From assembly GCF_005234135.1 (NCBI RefSeq), contig NZ_CP039964.1, positions 496,001-560,000 on the forward strand: a stretch of DNA of 64,000 nt. The letters run 5' to 3'. The notes beneath the pieces are model-generated. The model did no database searches. It was given only the letters and a program-made list of their open reading frames with translations, and was not told the DNA's origin. The position numbers and the translations under genes were made by a program. Positions 41,766 through 49,412 of the stretch are shown here, piece after piece. Positions within the stretch are counted from its first letter, which is position 1. Each line of letters opens with the position of its first letter. This DNA comes from Pseudorhodobacter turbinis (GTDB lineage Bacteria; Pseudomonadota; Alphaproteobacteria; Rhodobacterales; Rhodobacteraceae).

Positions 41766-42056
41766 ATGCTCACATCGACGGCCCATTACCCGACAGAACA
41801 TGCGTCAAAATACCTTCAACAGCTGTGCAAGCATTTTGCCCATAAGGTCACGGTTGAGAATGATGCGCACCGCGGCTCGGTCGCGCTGGAGGCTGGCCCG
41901 GCAGAACTGACTGCTGATGAAAACGGGCTGACGATACGTGTCACCGCTGAGGACGCTAAAGGGATTATCGGTGCGCGCTTCGTATTCGATATCCATCTTG
42001 TGACCTTTGCCCATCGCGAAGGCTTCACCGGGCTAAGCTGGGCGATGTTGCCCTGA
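41766..42056 (+). CDS. DUF2218 protein
   Basis: This is a 96-residue cytosolic DUF2218 protein (TSTAHYPTEHASKYLQQLCK, HFAHKVTV, GLTIRVTAEDAKGI). Members are often encoded beside siderophore uptake genes, and here it is divergent from the siderophore-binding protein with an AT-rich 118 bp promoter region between them (TATACTAAAAAAGTAAGG before ATG). The function is unknown; a role in iron release or siderophore handling is only suggested by its place. Confidence 0.85.
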   Translation: MLTSTAHYPTEHASKYLQQLCKHFAHKVTVENDAHRGSVALEAGPAELTADENGLTIRVTAEDAKGIIGARFVFDIHLVTFAHREGFTGLSWAMLP

Positions 42057-42193
42057 ACGCATAGAGCCAGCGCTTGGCGGGCTGATGCCGCATGTCTGCG
42101 CGGGCCATCAAAAGAATGTGACTGTGGCGAATGTTCTTGAGCGACCGCTCATAAACTCATAGGGTTGGAGAGCAGCCCCAAGAGAAGCCCGCT

Positions 42194-42850
42194 ATGAGCC
42201 GACCAATGCAATATGATCGTGAAGAAGCCTTGGGTAAGGCCATGTTGATCTTTTGGCAAAAAGGCTATCATGCGACCTCGCTCAAGGATCTGGAGAAAGG
42301 GCTGAATATGAAGCCCGGAAGCATTTATTGCGCCTTTTCCAGCAAAGAGAACCTCTACCTTCTGGCGCTTGACCTTTATGTCAGGCGCTCTGTCGCACGG
42401 TTTCAGGCGCATATGGAGCAGGCCTCATCCCCGCTGACAGGTTTGGCCGAACATCTGCGCGGGTTTGCGCGGGAGGGCATCGATGATGGTGCGCGTCAGG
42501 TCTGTATGCTGACGAAGACTTTGGTGGATGTTACCTCCACCGCGCCCGACATTGCCGCGCAGGCCAAAATTCACCTTATGCAGATCCGTCAGGCTTTCGC
42601 GGATGCCTTTGCCAGTGCGAAGGCGGCGGGTGAGCTGCCTGTTGATGCCGATTGCATGCATTTGGCACGGCGGTTCCAAGGCGCGGTGACCGCCCTGCGG
42701 TTTGAGCTGCATCTGGACACCGATCAAACCGATATCGCGGCACTGGCCGAAGATTTAGCACGGGAGGTGGAGGCCATGCGGCTTTCACCCCCCGGAACAC
42801 AGTTACCCTTATGTGCCAAGCACCTGGCACCCTCAATCCGAAAGGAATAG
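42194..42850 (+). CDS. TetR-family regulator
   Basis: This is a 218-residue TetR protein. The HTH is at residues about 10-55 (REEALGKAMLIFWQKGYHAT, SLKDLEKGLNMKPGSIYCAF). The C-terminal ligand domain resembles the COG1309 group of reductase/glutathione gene regulators. It is five bp upstream of the yghU-like gene on the same strand, so it probably regulates that operon and itself. A close relative is encoded at 45712. Confidence 0.87.
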   Translation: MSRPMQYDREEALGKAMLIFWQKGYHATSLKDLEKGLNMKPGSIYCAFSSKENLYLLALDLYVRRSVARFQAHMEQASSPLTGLAEHLRGFAREGIDDGARQVCMLTKTLVDVTSTAPDIAAQAKIHLMQIRQAFADAFASAKAAGELPVDADCMHLARRFQGAVTALRFELHLDTDQTDIAALAEDLAREVEAMRLSPPGTQLPLCAKHLAPSIRKE

Positions 42851-42855
42851 ACACA

Positions 42856-43719
42856 ATGGCCAATTATACCCCCCCCAAGGTTTGGACATGGGATGCGGAG
42901 AACGGCGGCAATTGGGCCAAAACCAATCGCCCCATCGCAGGCGCAACCTTTGATGCAGAGCTGCCCGTCGGCAAGCATCCGCTTCAGCTTTACTCGATGG
43001 GCACGCCGAACGGCCAAAAGGTCACGATCATGCTGGAAGAGCTTCTGGCGCTGGGCAAGACCGACGCGGAATATGATGCCCATCTGATCAAGATCGGTGA
43101 CGGCGATCAGTTCTCATCGGGCTTCGTGGCGATTAATCCGAACTCTAAAATCCCGGCGCTGATGGACCATGACACCGGCGTGCGTGTGTTCGAGAGCGGG
43201 TCGATCCTGCTGTATCTCGCCGAAAAGTTTGGGGCCTTTCTGCCAGCCGATCTGGCACACCGTACCGAGGTCATGAACTGGGTGTTCTGGCTGCAAGGGT
43301 CCGCGCCTTATCTGGGCGGTGGTTTCGGGCATTTCTATGCCTATGCGCCTGAAAAATTTGAATATCCGATCAACCGCTTCACGATGGAAGTCAAACGTCA
43401 GATGGATGTGCTGGACCGTGAACTGGCCGAGCATAAGTATCTTGGCGGTGACACATATACCATCGCGGATATGCTGACATGGCCTTGGTATGGCAATCTG
43501 GTTCTGGGGAATGCCTATGATGCAGGCGAATTCCTGGATGTAGAAAGCTACACCAACCTGCGGCGCTGGGCCAAAGAGATACTCGCCCGTCCTGCAGTTC
43601 AACGTGGCCGGATTGTAAACCGCACCGGTGGCCCGCTGAACGAACAGCTTCACGAACGCCATGACGCGTCTGATTTCGATACAAAAACCCAAGATAAAAT
43701 CGCAGCAGCGGGCGAGTAA
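42856..43719 (+). CDS. yghU: YghU-like glutathione transferase / disulfide-bond oxidoreductase
   Basis: This is a 287-residue protein of the YghU group: YTPPKVWTWDAENGGNWAKT, then LYSMGTPNGQKVTIMLEELL (thioredoxin-like glutathione site), NPNSKIPALMDHD with FESGSILLYLAEKFG, and a helical C-terminal domain with GGDTYTIADMLTWPWYGNL. YghU-type enzymes bind two glutathiones and reduce disulfides or peroxides. ATG 42856 follows the TetR stop by five bases, with AAAGGA upstream. A second GST follows 32 bp downstream. Confidence 0.9.
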   Translation: MANYTPPKVWTWDAENGGNWAKTNRPIAGATFDAELPVGKHPLQLYSMGTPNGQKVTIMLEELLALGKTDAEYDAHLIKIGDGDQFSSGFVAINPNSKIPALMDHDTGVRVFESGSILLYLAEKFGAFLPADLAHRTEVMNWVFWLQGSAPYLGGGFGHFYAYAPEKFEYPINRFTMEVKRQMDVLDRELAEHKYLGGDTYTIADMLTWPWYGNLVLGNAYDAGEFLDVESYTNLRRWAKEILARPAVQRGRIVNRTGGPLNEQLHERHDASDFDTKTQDKIAAAGE

Positions 43720-43751
43720 ACTTTATTCCTCGCGCCTAATAGGACATTTGA

Positions 43752-44429
43752 ATGTTGAAATTCTACTATCATCCAACGCCAAACCCGCTGAAAATCGCGT
43801 TGTTTCTGGCCGAGACCGATTTGCCCTTTGAGCTGGTCGCTGTCGACACGGCCGCCGGTAAACAGCACACGCCAGAGTTCAGGGCGATCAACCCGAACGG
43901 CAAGGTGCCTGCGATTGATGACGACGGCACGCTTGTGTTCGACAGCACGGCAATCCTGCTTTATCTGGCGGAAAAGACCGGCAAGCTGGGCGGCACCCCT
44001 GAATATCGCGGTGCCATGCTGTCTTGGATGTTGTTTATTGCCTCGGGTCTTGGGCCGTTTTCGGGGCAATGCGTTCACTTCCATCACAGCGCCCCTGAAG
44101 ACCTCCCTTATGCGAAAAACCGCTTTATGCGTGAGGCAGAGCGTCACTATCAGGTGCTCAATGACCATCTGAAGGGCCGCGAATTTATGGTGGGGGACAG
44201 CTATTCCATTGCCGATATTTCTGCTTGGGGCTGGGCCATTCGCGGTGATCGCGTGTTGGGCGGCGAAGGCCTTGCGCGTTTCCCCGAGGTTGCGCGCTGG
44301 TTCAAGGCGATCAACGCACGCCCTGCCGTTGAAAAGGCACTGCAGATCGGCAAGGGAGAGACCTTTAAAACGCCGGGTGACGAAGCCTCGCTGCGTGCAT
44401 TGTTCCCCAGCAACTACGCCCAATCCTGA
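43752..44429 (+). CDS. Glutathione S-transferase family protein
   Basis: This is a 225-residue GST. The N-terminal thioredoxin fold has YYHPTPNPLKIALFLAETDL and NPNGKVPAIDDDGTLVFDST, with the helical domain LGGTPEYRGAMLSWMLFIAS and VGDSYSIADISAWGWAIRG. It would conjugate glutathione to an electrophile or reduce peroxides. It is the last gene of the TetR-yghU-gst unit and is followed by a strong terminator. Confidence 0.88.
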   Translation: MLKFYYHPTPNPLKIALFLAETDLPFELVAVDTAAGKQHTPEFRAINPNGKVPAIDDDGTLVFDSTAILLYLAEKTGKLGGTPEYRGAMLSWMLFIASGLGPFSGQCVHFHHSAPEDLPYAKNRFMREAERHYQVLNDHLKGREFMVGDSYSIADISAWGWAIRGDRVLGGEGLARFPEVARWFKAINARPAVEKALQIGKGETFKTPGDEASLRALFPSNYAQS

Positions 44430-44432
44430 AAC

Positions 44433-44468
44433 TATCCCGCCCCGAGATGATATTCTCGGGGCGGGATA
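44433..44468. terminator. Perfect bidirectional terminator
   Basis: A perfect 15 bp stem TATCCCGCCCCGAGA / TCTCGGGGCGGGATA encloses TGATAT between the convergent gst and membrane-protein genes. Confidence 0.85.
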
Positions 44469-44499
44469 TTCGTGGGTCTTTGCGTATCCAAAGGCACGT

Positions 44500-44958
44500 T
44501 TAGGTGGCGGTGGCGGCTTGCCGGTTTTGCAACAGCAACACCACATATCCAATCAGCGTGGCCATGCCGACATGCCCAATGAACGAAGACTGGGTGTAGG
44601 CGCCAAATCCCATCATGAATGTGCGTCCAACCAATGGGGCCAATATGCCCTGCGCAACGAACCAAAGCACGAAACCTGCGATCGCGCCCGATAGAACAAG
44701 CTTGGTCCGCGACACCAGATGTGTCAGCCATACGAACCCCGCAAACCCGAAGATGCCGATTGTAAAATGCAGTATGAAGCCGGCCCAATAGGGCAGGGTG
44801 ACACCAAATCCGATTTTGGTCAGGGCGACAACTAGGTTTGCAGGCGCAAGGGCCACACCGAACAGCAGCGGCGAGATCAGCCAGGCGTAAAGCTCAAAGG
44901 CAATTTCGCCCGCAAGCCCGGCGATAGCCAGGTTTCTGAGGGTAGGATAGGTCAGCAT
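44500..44958 (-). CDS. Four-helix membrane protein of unknown function
   Basis: This is a 152-residue inner-membrane protein with four predicted helices: NLAIAGLAGEIAFELYAWLI, YWAGFILHFTIGIFGFAGFV, LVLSGAIAGFVLWFVAQGIL and VGMATLIGYVVLLLQNR. No enzyme motif is visible. ATG 44958 is preferred over 44988 because it begins the hydrophobic part. It lies downstream of the AhpD-like gene on neither shared promoter nor clear operon (about 85 bp gap, same strand), so it may be cotranscribed with it. Confidence 0.7.
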   Translation of the reverse strand: MLTYPTLRNLAIAGLAGEIAFELYAWLISPLLFGVALAPANLVVALTKIGFGVTLPYWAGFILHFTIGIFGFAGFVWLTHLVSRTKLVLSGAIAGFVLWFVAQGILAPLVGRTFMMGFGAYTQSSFIGHVGMATLIGYVVLLLQNRQAATAT

Positions 44959-45043
44959 GTCGGTTTTTTTCCTAATGTCTCTTGGCACAAGCCAGAAGTA
45001 TCCGCTGCGCCGCGGGGAACCCCACGGCGCAGGTCTGTCAATC

Positions 45044-45610
45044 TTACACCTTCAAGGGCGTATCGCTGCGCTGCCACGCCAGCGGCTTGAACACTTCATC
45101 CACCGGTGTTTGGGCAACGTGGTTGATGTAGTTCGACATGGTTTTCTGGGCGAGGCCGAGGATCACATCCAGAACGGCGCGGTGGCTATAGCCCGCATCG
45201 AAAAAGGCTTGCATCTGTTCGTCCGATACATTCCCGCGCTCGCGGACCATTTGGATGGTGAACACCCGCAACGCCTCCAGCTTGGGGCTTGGCAGCGGTG
45301 TTTCATTGCGCAATGCGGTCGTGATGTCGTCAGACACTTTCATCATCTTGGCAATGCCGGTGTGGGCCGGCACACAGTAATGGCAGGCATGCTCAACATT
45401 GATCGACTGCCAGACAACAGTTAGTTCGTCTGCGTCGAAATCGGTCTCGGTGAACAATTTATGAAGGATCTGGTACCCCTGATAGGCCTGCGGGCTTTCC
45501 GCCAGAACCTGATGCAGACCGGGCAAACGGCCAAAGGCTTTTTGCGATTCCGCCAGCAGCGGCTTGGAGGCTTCGGGGGCGGTATCTTGATCGTGGGATG
45601 GAAAATTCAT
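45044..45610 (-). CDS. AhpD-like carboxymuconolactone decarboxylase family protein
   Basis: This is a 188-residue protein with the AhpD-type redox motif EHACHYCVPAH (C-x-x-C plus His) in the conserved helix, and the flanking HKLFTETDFDADELTVVWQ and VLDVILGLAQKTMSNYINHV. AhpD-like proteins use the CxxC to reduce peroxides or exchange disulfides. ATG 45610 is chosen because upstream frame runs through the regulator promoter. A TetR regulator is divergent, and a 40 bp palindrome lies between them, so it is very likely repressed by that TetR protein. Confidence 0.87.
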   Translation of the reverse strand: MNFPSHDQDTAPEASKPLLAESQKAFGRLPGLHQVLAESPQAYQGYQILHKLFTETDFDADELTVVWQSINVEHACHYCVPAHTGIAKMMKVSDDITTALRNETPLPSPKLEALRVFTIQMVRERGNVSDEQMQAFFDAGYSHRAVLDVILGLAQKTMSNYINHVAQTPVDEVFKPLAWQRSDTPLKV

Positions 45611-45657
45611 TTGGATCAACCTTGTTTTTATTAACACTAGATGCAATTTAGGCTTTA

Positions 45658-45697
45658 TTGAATGATCACTCAAGTATATAATTGAGCAATCATTCAA
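45658..45697. promoter_or_regulatory. TetR operator between the AhpD-like gene and tetR
   Basis: An interrupted palindrome, TTGAATGATCACTCAA (45658-45673) and TTGAGCAATCATTCAA (45682-45697), lies in the divergent promoter region, 15 bp before the TetR start. The two halves match at 15 of 16 positions after inversion. Confidence 0.7.
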
Positions 45698-45711
45698 CAT
45701 TTGGTGATCAG

Positions 45712-46284
45712 ATGGCACGCAAACCGAACTACGACCGTAACGAACTAATTGATCGCGCCCGTGACCTTTTCTGGCGTCGTGGTTGGGCGGGAACGTCTTT
45801 GAAGGATCTGGAAGCGACCTTGCAGTTGAACCCGGGCAGTTTTTACGCGGCCTTTGGATCAAAAGAGGCGCTGTTCGAGCTTGCGATGAACAAATATGCG
45901 GCAGACGGTGCCGAGAGGCTCAAGAATCTTGTGCAGAAATACGGGCCAATTCAAGCACTCCAACGTTTTCCCGAAATGGCAATCGCGAATGTCGGGGCCC
46001 CCGCCAAGGCCTGCATGCTATCCAAGACGCTTTTGGAGCTTCACGCGCATAATCACCCGTTGGCGCGCAAAGCGAATGAGCATCTTTTGAGGATGGAAGT
46101 GCAATTCGCAGAGCTGTTCCGACAGGCACAATCGGCCGGAGAGATTGGCAGCGCTTACGATCCCAAAGCACTGGCCCGCCGCTATCAGTCCGACCTTTTG
46201 GGGCTGCGCGTATCGGCCGAGCGGGACGGGGTCGACGCCCAAGCCATCGCACAGGAAATCGCAGATAGTTTACTCCGCCTTTAA
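45712..46284 (+). CDS. TetR-family regulator
   Basis: This is a 190-residue TetR regulator. The HTH is ELIDRARDLFWRRGWAGTSL and KDLEATLQLNPGSFYAAFGS. The C-terminal part with NVGAPAKACMLSKTLLELHA belongs to the same subgroup as the regulator at 42194. ATG 45712 is chosen over an upstream start that falls inside the operator. It is divergent from the AhpD-like gene, with the palindromic operator between, so auto-repression and control of that gene are likely. Confidence 0.88.
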   Translation: MARKPNYDRNELIDRARDLFWRRGWAGTSLKDLEATLQLNPGSFYAAFGSKEALFELAMNKYAADGAERLKNLVQKYGPIQALQRFPEMAIANVGAPAKACMLSKTLLELHAHNHPLARKANEHLLRMEVQFAELFRQAQSAGEIGSAYDPKALARRYQSDLLGLRVSAERDGVDAQAIAQEIADSLLRL

Positions 46285-46615
46285 GGGCGCGCCGGCTTTT
46301 GGGTCAGGTTTCGTGCCACGCCCAAATCCCTATCGACATGTAGCAAGCTTTGCTTGTGTGTGATCGGTTCGAGGTGGGGCAGATATGTAGTCTATTCGCC
46401 CTGCCCAAAAGAATTTTTGCCCGACGTTTGCAATGTCTGATAAACTGTGGCCCCGCAGATCGGGAAGGGTCGTGACACCGTTCCCCGAAACGCCTGTGTT
46501 TTGTCGCCACTGGACTTGCACCACCGGGGCTTAGGCGAATGGCCGCTTGCATTTCTGGGGCTAAATCTATTTACCCGCCCCTGAAATAAGCTCTTATCGG
46601 CCGGATCGTATTGTG
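46285..46615. other. Leader/intergenic region before metN
   Basis: About 330 bp contain no gene. The part 46460-46600 has several short pairing segments (for example CGCC...GGCG around TTGCACCACC) that could form a structured leader. No known SAM riboswitch class could be fitted with confidence. Confidence 0.35.
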
Positions 46616-47677
46616 ATGTCAGACCAAAAAATCCAAGGGGCCTCTATCGTTTTTCAGGCGGTGGGGAAGGCCTTTGTTGAACCGGGCGGGGGCGTGGTCT
46701 CTGCTGTTGATGATGCCTCTCTGACGGTTGAGGCAGGCGCGATTACAGGCATCATTGGCCGTTCGGGTGCGGGCAAATCCACGATGCTGCGGATGGTGAA
46801 CGGGCTTGAACGGCCGACGACAGGGAAAATTCTGGTCGGCGGGCAGGATGTTGGCGCGGCCCATGGGGCGGCGTTGCGGGCCATCCGGCGTGACGTTGGC
46901 ATGATCTTCCAGCATTTCAACCTTTTGGCCTCTCGTACGGTTGCGGGTAATATCGCCCTGCCGCTAGAGGTTGCTGGCGTTCCATCCGCAACAATCAAGG
47001 CGCGCGTGGCGGATCTGGTCCACCGCGTCGGCCTTGACGCCCAAAGCGACCGCTATCCGGCAGAGCTGTCGGGTGGTCAGAAACAGCGCGTCGGCATTGC
47101 GCGGGCGTTGGCAACGGAACCCAAGGTGCTGCTGTCGGATGAGGCAACTTCTGCCCTTGACCCCGAAACGACGCAAACTGTGCTTGAGCTGTTGAAAGAT
47201 ATCAATCGCGATCTTGGGCTTACCATTCTTTTGATTACCCATGAGATGGCCGTGGTGCGCGACATCGCCAGCCATATGGCCGTGATCGAGGGCGGCAAAA
47301 TTGTTGAGGCCGGCAAAACCTATGATGTGTTTGCCGCACCGAAGCACCCGACGACGCGGTCCTTTCTGTCCGGTGTGACCGGTGTCACCCTTCCGGCCTT
47401 TATCGCAGGCCGGATGCAAGATACCCGCCCGCAGGGCGCTAGCGAAGAGGTGGTCCGTGTGACCTTTGCGGGCAAACATGCGACCGACCCGATGCTTGCG
47501 CTTTTGACCCGTGATCTGGGCATTGCCGTCAACATCCTTGCCGGCGCGATTGAGGAAATCGGCACAGAGCCCTTTGGCAATCTGTTGATCTCCTTCGATG
47601 CGGATAAAGGGGAACAGGCACGGGCCTATCTGGAACGGCACGGACTTTTGACGGAGGTGCTTGGCTATGTCGGCTAA
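46616..47677 (+). CDS. metN: Methionine ABC transporter ATPase MetN
   Basis: This is a 353-residue ATPase. Walker A is GRSGAGKSTMLRMVNGLERP, the signature [16 protein letters not shown], Walker B VLLSDEATSALDPETTQTVL, and the H-switch LLITHEMAVVRDI. The C-terminal NIL/ACT-like domain (residues about 270-350, VRVTFAGKHATDPMLALLTR) senses methionine and inhibits transport, which identifies MetN rather than a general ATPase. A GTG directly before ATG 46616 is an alternative start. It overlaps metI by 11 bp in a metN-metI-metQ operon. Confidence 0.93.
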   Translation: MSDQKIQGASIVFQAVGKAFVEPGGGVVSAVDDASLTVEAGAITGIIGRSGAGKSTMLRMVNGLERPTTGKILVGGQDVGAAHGAALRAIRRDVGMIFQHFNLLASRTVAGNIALPLEVAGVPSATIKARVADLVHRVGLDAQSDRYPAELSGGQKQRVGIARALATEPKVLLSDEATSALDPETTQTVLELLKDINRDLGLTILLITHEMAVVRDIASHMAVIEGGKIVEAGKTYDVFAAPKHPTTRSFLSGVTGVTLPAFIAGRMQDTRPQGASEEVVRVTFAGKHATDPMLALLTRDLGIAVNILAGAIEEIGTEPFGNLLISFDADKGEQARAYLERHGLLTEVLGYVG

Positions 47678-48341
47678 TGTGATCAACCTGTTGCTCGATG
47701 CAACCTGGCAGACGCTTTATATGGTTGCCGTCTCGACCATTTTAGGCACGATTTTGGGCCTGCCTCTGGGGGTGTTTCTGGCGATCTCCCAACGTGGGGA
47801 GCTGTTGTCGCAGCCTTGGGTGAATAAGGTGCTGGGGCTTGTGGTCAATGCGACGCGCTCTGTGCCGTTTATCATCCTTGTCGTGGCGATTATCCCGTTT
47901 ACGCGCATGATTGCGGGCACCTCTATCGGGACCACGGCCGCGATTGTACCCTTGACGATTGCCGCCGTGCCCTTCATCGCCCGCCTGATTGAAAACGCTA
48001 TTCGAGAGGTTGATAGCGGTCTGATCGAGGCGGCGCGCGCCATGGGGGCCACGCCGTTGCAGATCATCCGCAAGGTGCTGATCCCCGAAGCGCTTCCCTC
48101 TATCACCCTTGGCCTCACCCTCGCTGTGGTCAGCCTGATCGGTTATTCCGCGATGGTTGGCGCGGTCGGCGGGGAGGGGCTTGGCGACCTTGGCATCCGC
48201 TATGGCTACCAGCGGTTTATGCCCGAGGTCATGGGCGTGGTGGTTGTCATCCTTGTCGTTCTTGTCCAGCTCGTGCAATCCATAGGTGAATGGATCGCGG
48301 CGAAGGTAGACAAACGTGCACCCAAGGGCCGCGGGCAATAA
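47667..48341 (+). CDS. metI: Methionine ABC transporter permease MetI
   Basis: This is a 224-residue permease of the MetI family, with five helices. It has TWQTLYMVAVSTILGTILGL, NATRSVPFIILVVAIIPFTR and the EAA loop EAARAMGATPLQIIRKVLIP, then YSAMVGAVGGEGLGDLGIRY. ATG 47667 overlaps the metN stop and has GGAGG nine bases upstream. It imports D- and L-methionine with MetN and MetQ. Confidence 0.93.
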   Translation: MSANVINLLLDATWQTLYMVAVSTILGTILGLPLGVFLAISQRGELLSQPWVNKVLGLVVNATRSVPFIILVVAIIPFTRMIAGTSIGTTAAIVPLTIAAVPFIARLIENAIREVDSGLIEAARAMGATPLQIIRKVLIPEALPSITLGLTLAVVSLIGYSAMVGAVGGEGLGDLGIRYGYQRFMPEVMGVVVVILVVLVQLVQSIGEWIAAKVDKRAPKGRGQ

Positions 48342-48385
48342 GCCTCAACGCGTTCCTTTCCCTATCGTTTATCAGGAGTAACATT

Positions 48386-49162
48386 ATGCTGCGTCTTACC
48401 ACCCTCACATCCGTTCTTGCGCTTGCGGCAACCGCCCTTATGGCCGAACAAATCAAGGTCGGTGTCTCCCCCGGCGAGCATGCCGAAATCATGGATGAAG
48501 TGGTGAAAATTGCCGCGCCAATGGGGCTGGATATCGATGTGGTCGAGTTTTCCGACTATGTGATCCCGAACACCGCGCTGGCCGATGGCGACATTCAGGC
48601 CAATTCCTTCCAGCATGTGCCCTATCTGGAAAACCAGATGAAGGACCGCGGCTTTGAACTGGTTGTTGTTGGCAACACGATCACTGCGCCTATGGGCATC
48701 TATTCCGACAAGATTGATGATCTTGCCAAGCTGGAAGACGGCGCAAAGGTGGCAATTCCCAACGATCCGACCAATGGCGGCCGCGCGCTTTTGCTGTTGC
48801 AAGATCTTGGGCTGCTGACCTTGACCGAGGGCACGGGTCTGGTGCCCAGCCCGCTTGATATTGCGGATAACGCCAAGGGCCTCAAGTTTCTTGAACTTGA
48901 CGCAGCCCAGTTGCCGCGCACATTGGCGGATGCGGATATCGCGATTATCAACACCAACTATGCGATCGCCTCCGGTCTCAACCCGAAAAACGATTCCATC
49001 GCGATGGAAAAATCCGACAACCCCTATGTGAATGTCATTGTGGTGCGCAAAGGGGATGAAAATCTGCCGTGGGTCAAAACCCTCGTCGAGGCCTATCATT
49101 CCGATGAGATCAAAACGTTTATTAACGAAGCCTATGAGGGCTCTGTGATCACGTCCTGGTAA
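48386..49162 (+). CDS. metQ: Methionine-binding protein MetQ (NlpA family)
   Basis: This is a 258-residue substrate-binding protein of the NlpA/MetQ family. It has a signal peptide (MLRLTTLTSVLALAATALMA), no lipobox cysteine at the cleavage site (so it is probably soluble rather than a lipoprotein), and EQIKVGVSPGEHAEIMDEVV, DIQANSFQHVPYLENQM, IPNDPTNGGRALLLLQDLGL and NVIVVRKGDENLPW. AGGAG precedes ATG 48386. It completes metNIQ. An imperfect hairpin at 49190-49231 may end the operon. Confidence 0.92.
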   Translation: MLRLTTLTSVLALAATALMAEQIKVGVSPGEHAEIMDEVVKIAAPMGLDIDVVEFSDYVIPNTALADGDIQANSFQHVPYLENQMKDRGFELVVVGNTITAPMGIYSDKIDDLAKLEDGAKVAIPNDPTNGGRALLLLQDLGLLTLTEGTGLVPSPLDIADNAKGLKFLELDAAQLPRTLADADIAIINTNYAIASGLNPKNDSIAMEKSDNPYVNVIVVRKGDENLPWVKTLVEAYHSDEIKTFINEAYEGSVITSW

Positions 49163-49200
49163 AAGAACCTAGACCTGCCGGGCTATTTGCCTGAATGGAT

Positions 49201-49232
49201 ATGGCCCGTCCCTAGATTTCAGGGGCGGACCA
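49201..49232 (+). terminator. Weak hairpin after metQ
   Basis: GGCCCGTCCCT pairs imperfectly with AGGGGCGGACC around AGATTTC, followed by ATTTGCTTC. It is a plausible but not strong terminator for metNIQ. Confidence 0.4.
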
Positions 49233-49371
49233 TTTGCTTCTGGCCCTTGTCGGCTTTGATTTGTGGTGTGGCCGCCGCCCACGGTGGTAGCTCCATGTGC
49301 CATTATGGTGCGTGCTGGGGCCATCACATGAAAAATGGACAGCCATGGCCGCAGTTCCTATAATCGGTGTC

Positions 49372-49412
49372 GGCTTCCATAGCTTTGCGACGATATCTTG
49401 TGTGGCGCTCAT
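49372..49412 (-). pseudogene. hsdM start fragment
   Basis: The ATG (49412-49410) overlaps the hsdR stop as ATGA, the normal coupling of a type I restriction operon. The first codons read MSATQDIVAKLW, matching the HsdM N-terminus. After that the similarity stops: the frame continues through unrelated sequence to about 49212. So only about 12-13 codons of the methyltransferase gene are left. Confidence 0.6.

Noticed and set aside
46460..46615. Possible SAM riboswitch before metN
   Set aside because: Short pairings and a GCTAAA near 46560 recall SAM-II, but the required pseudoknot and conserved loop order could not be fitted. A covariance-model search with the SAM-II and SAM/SAH models would decide.
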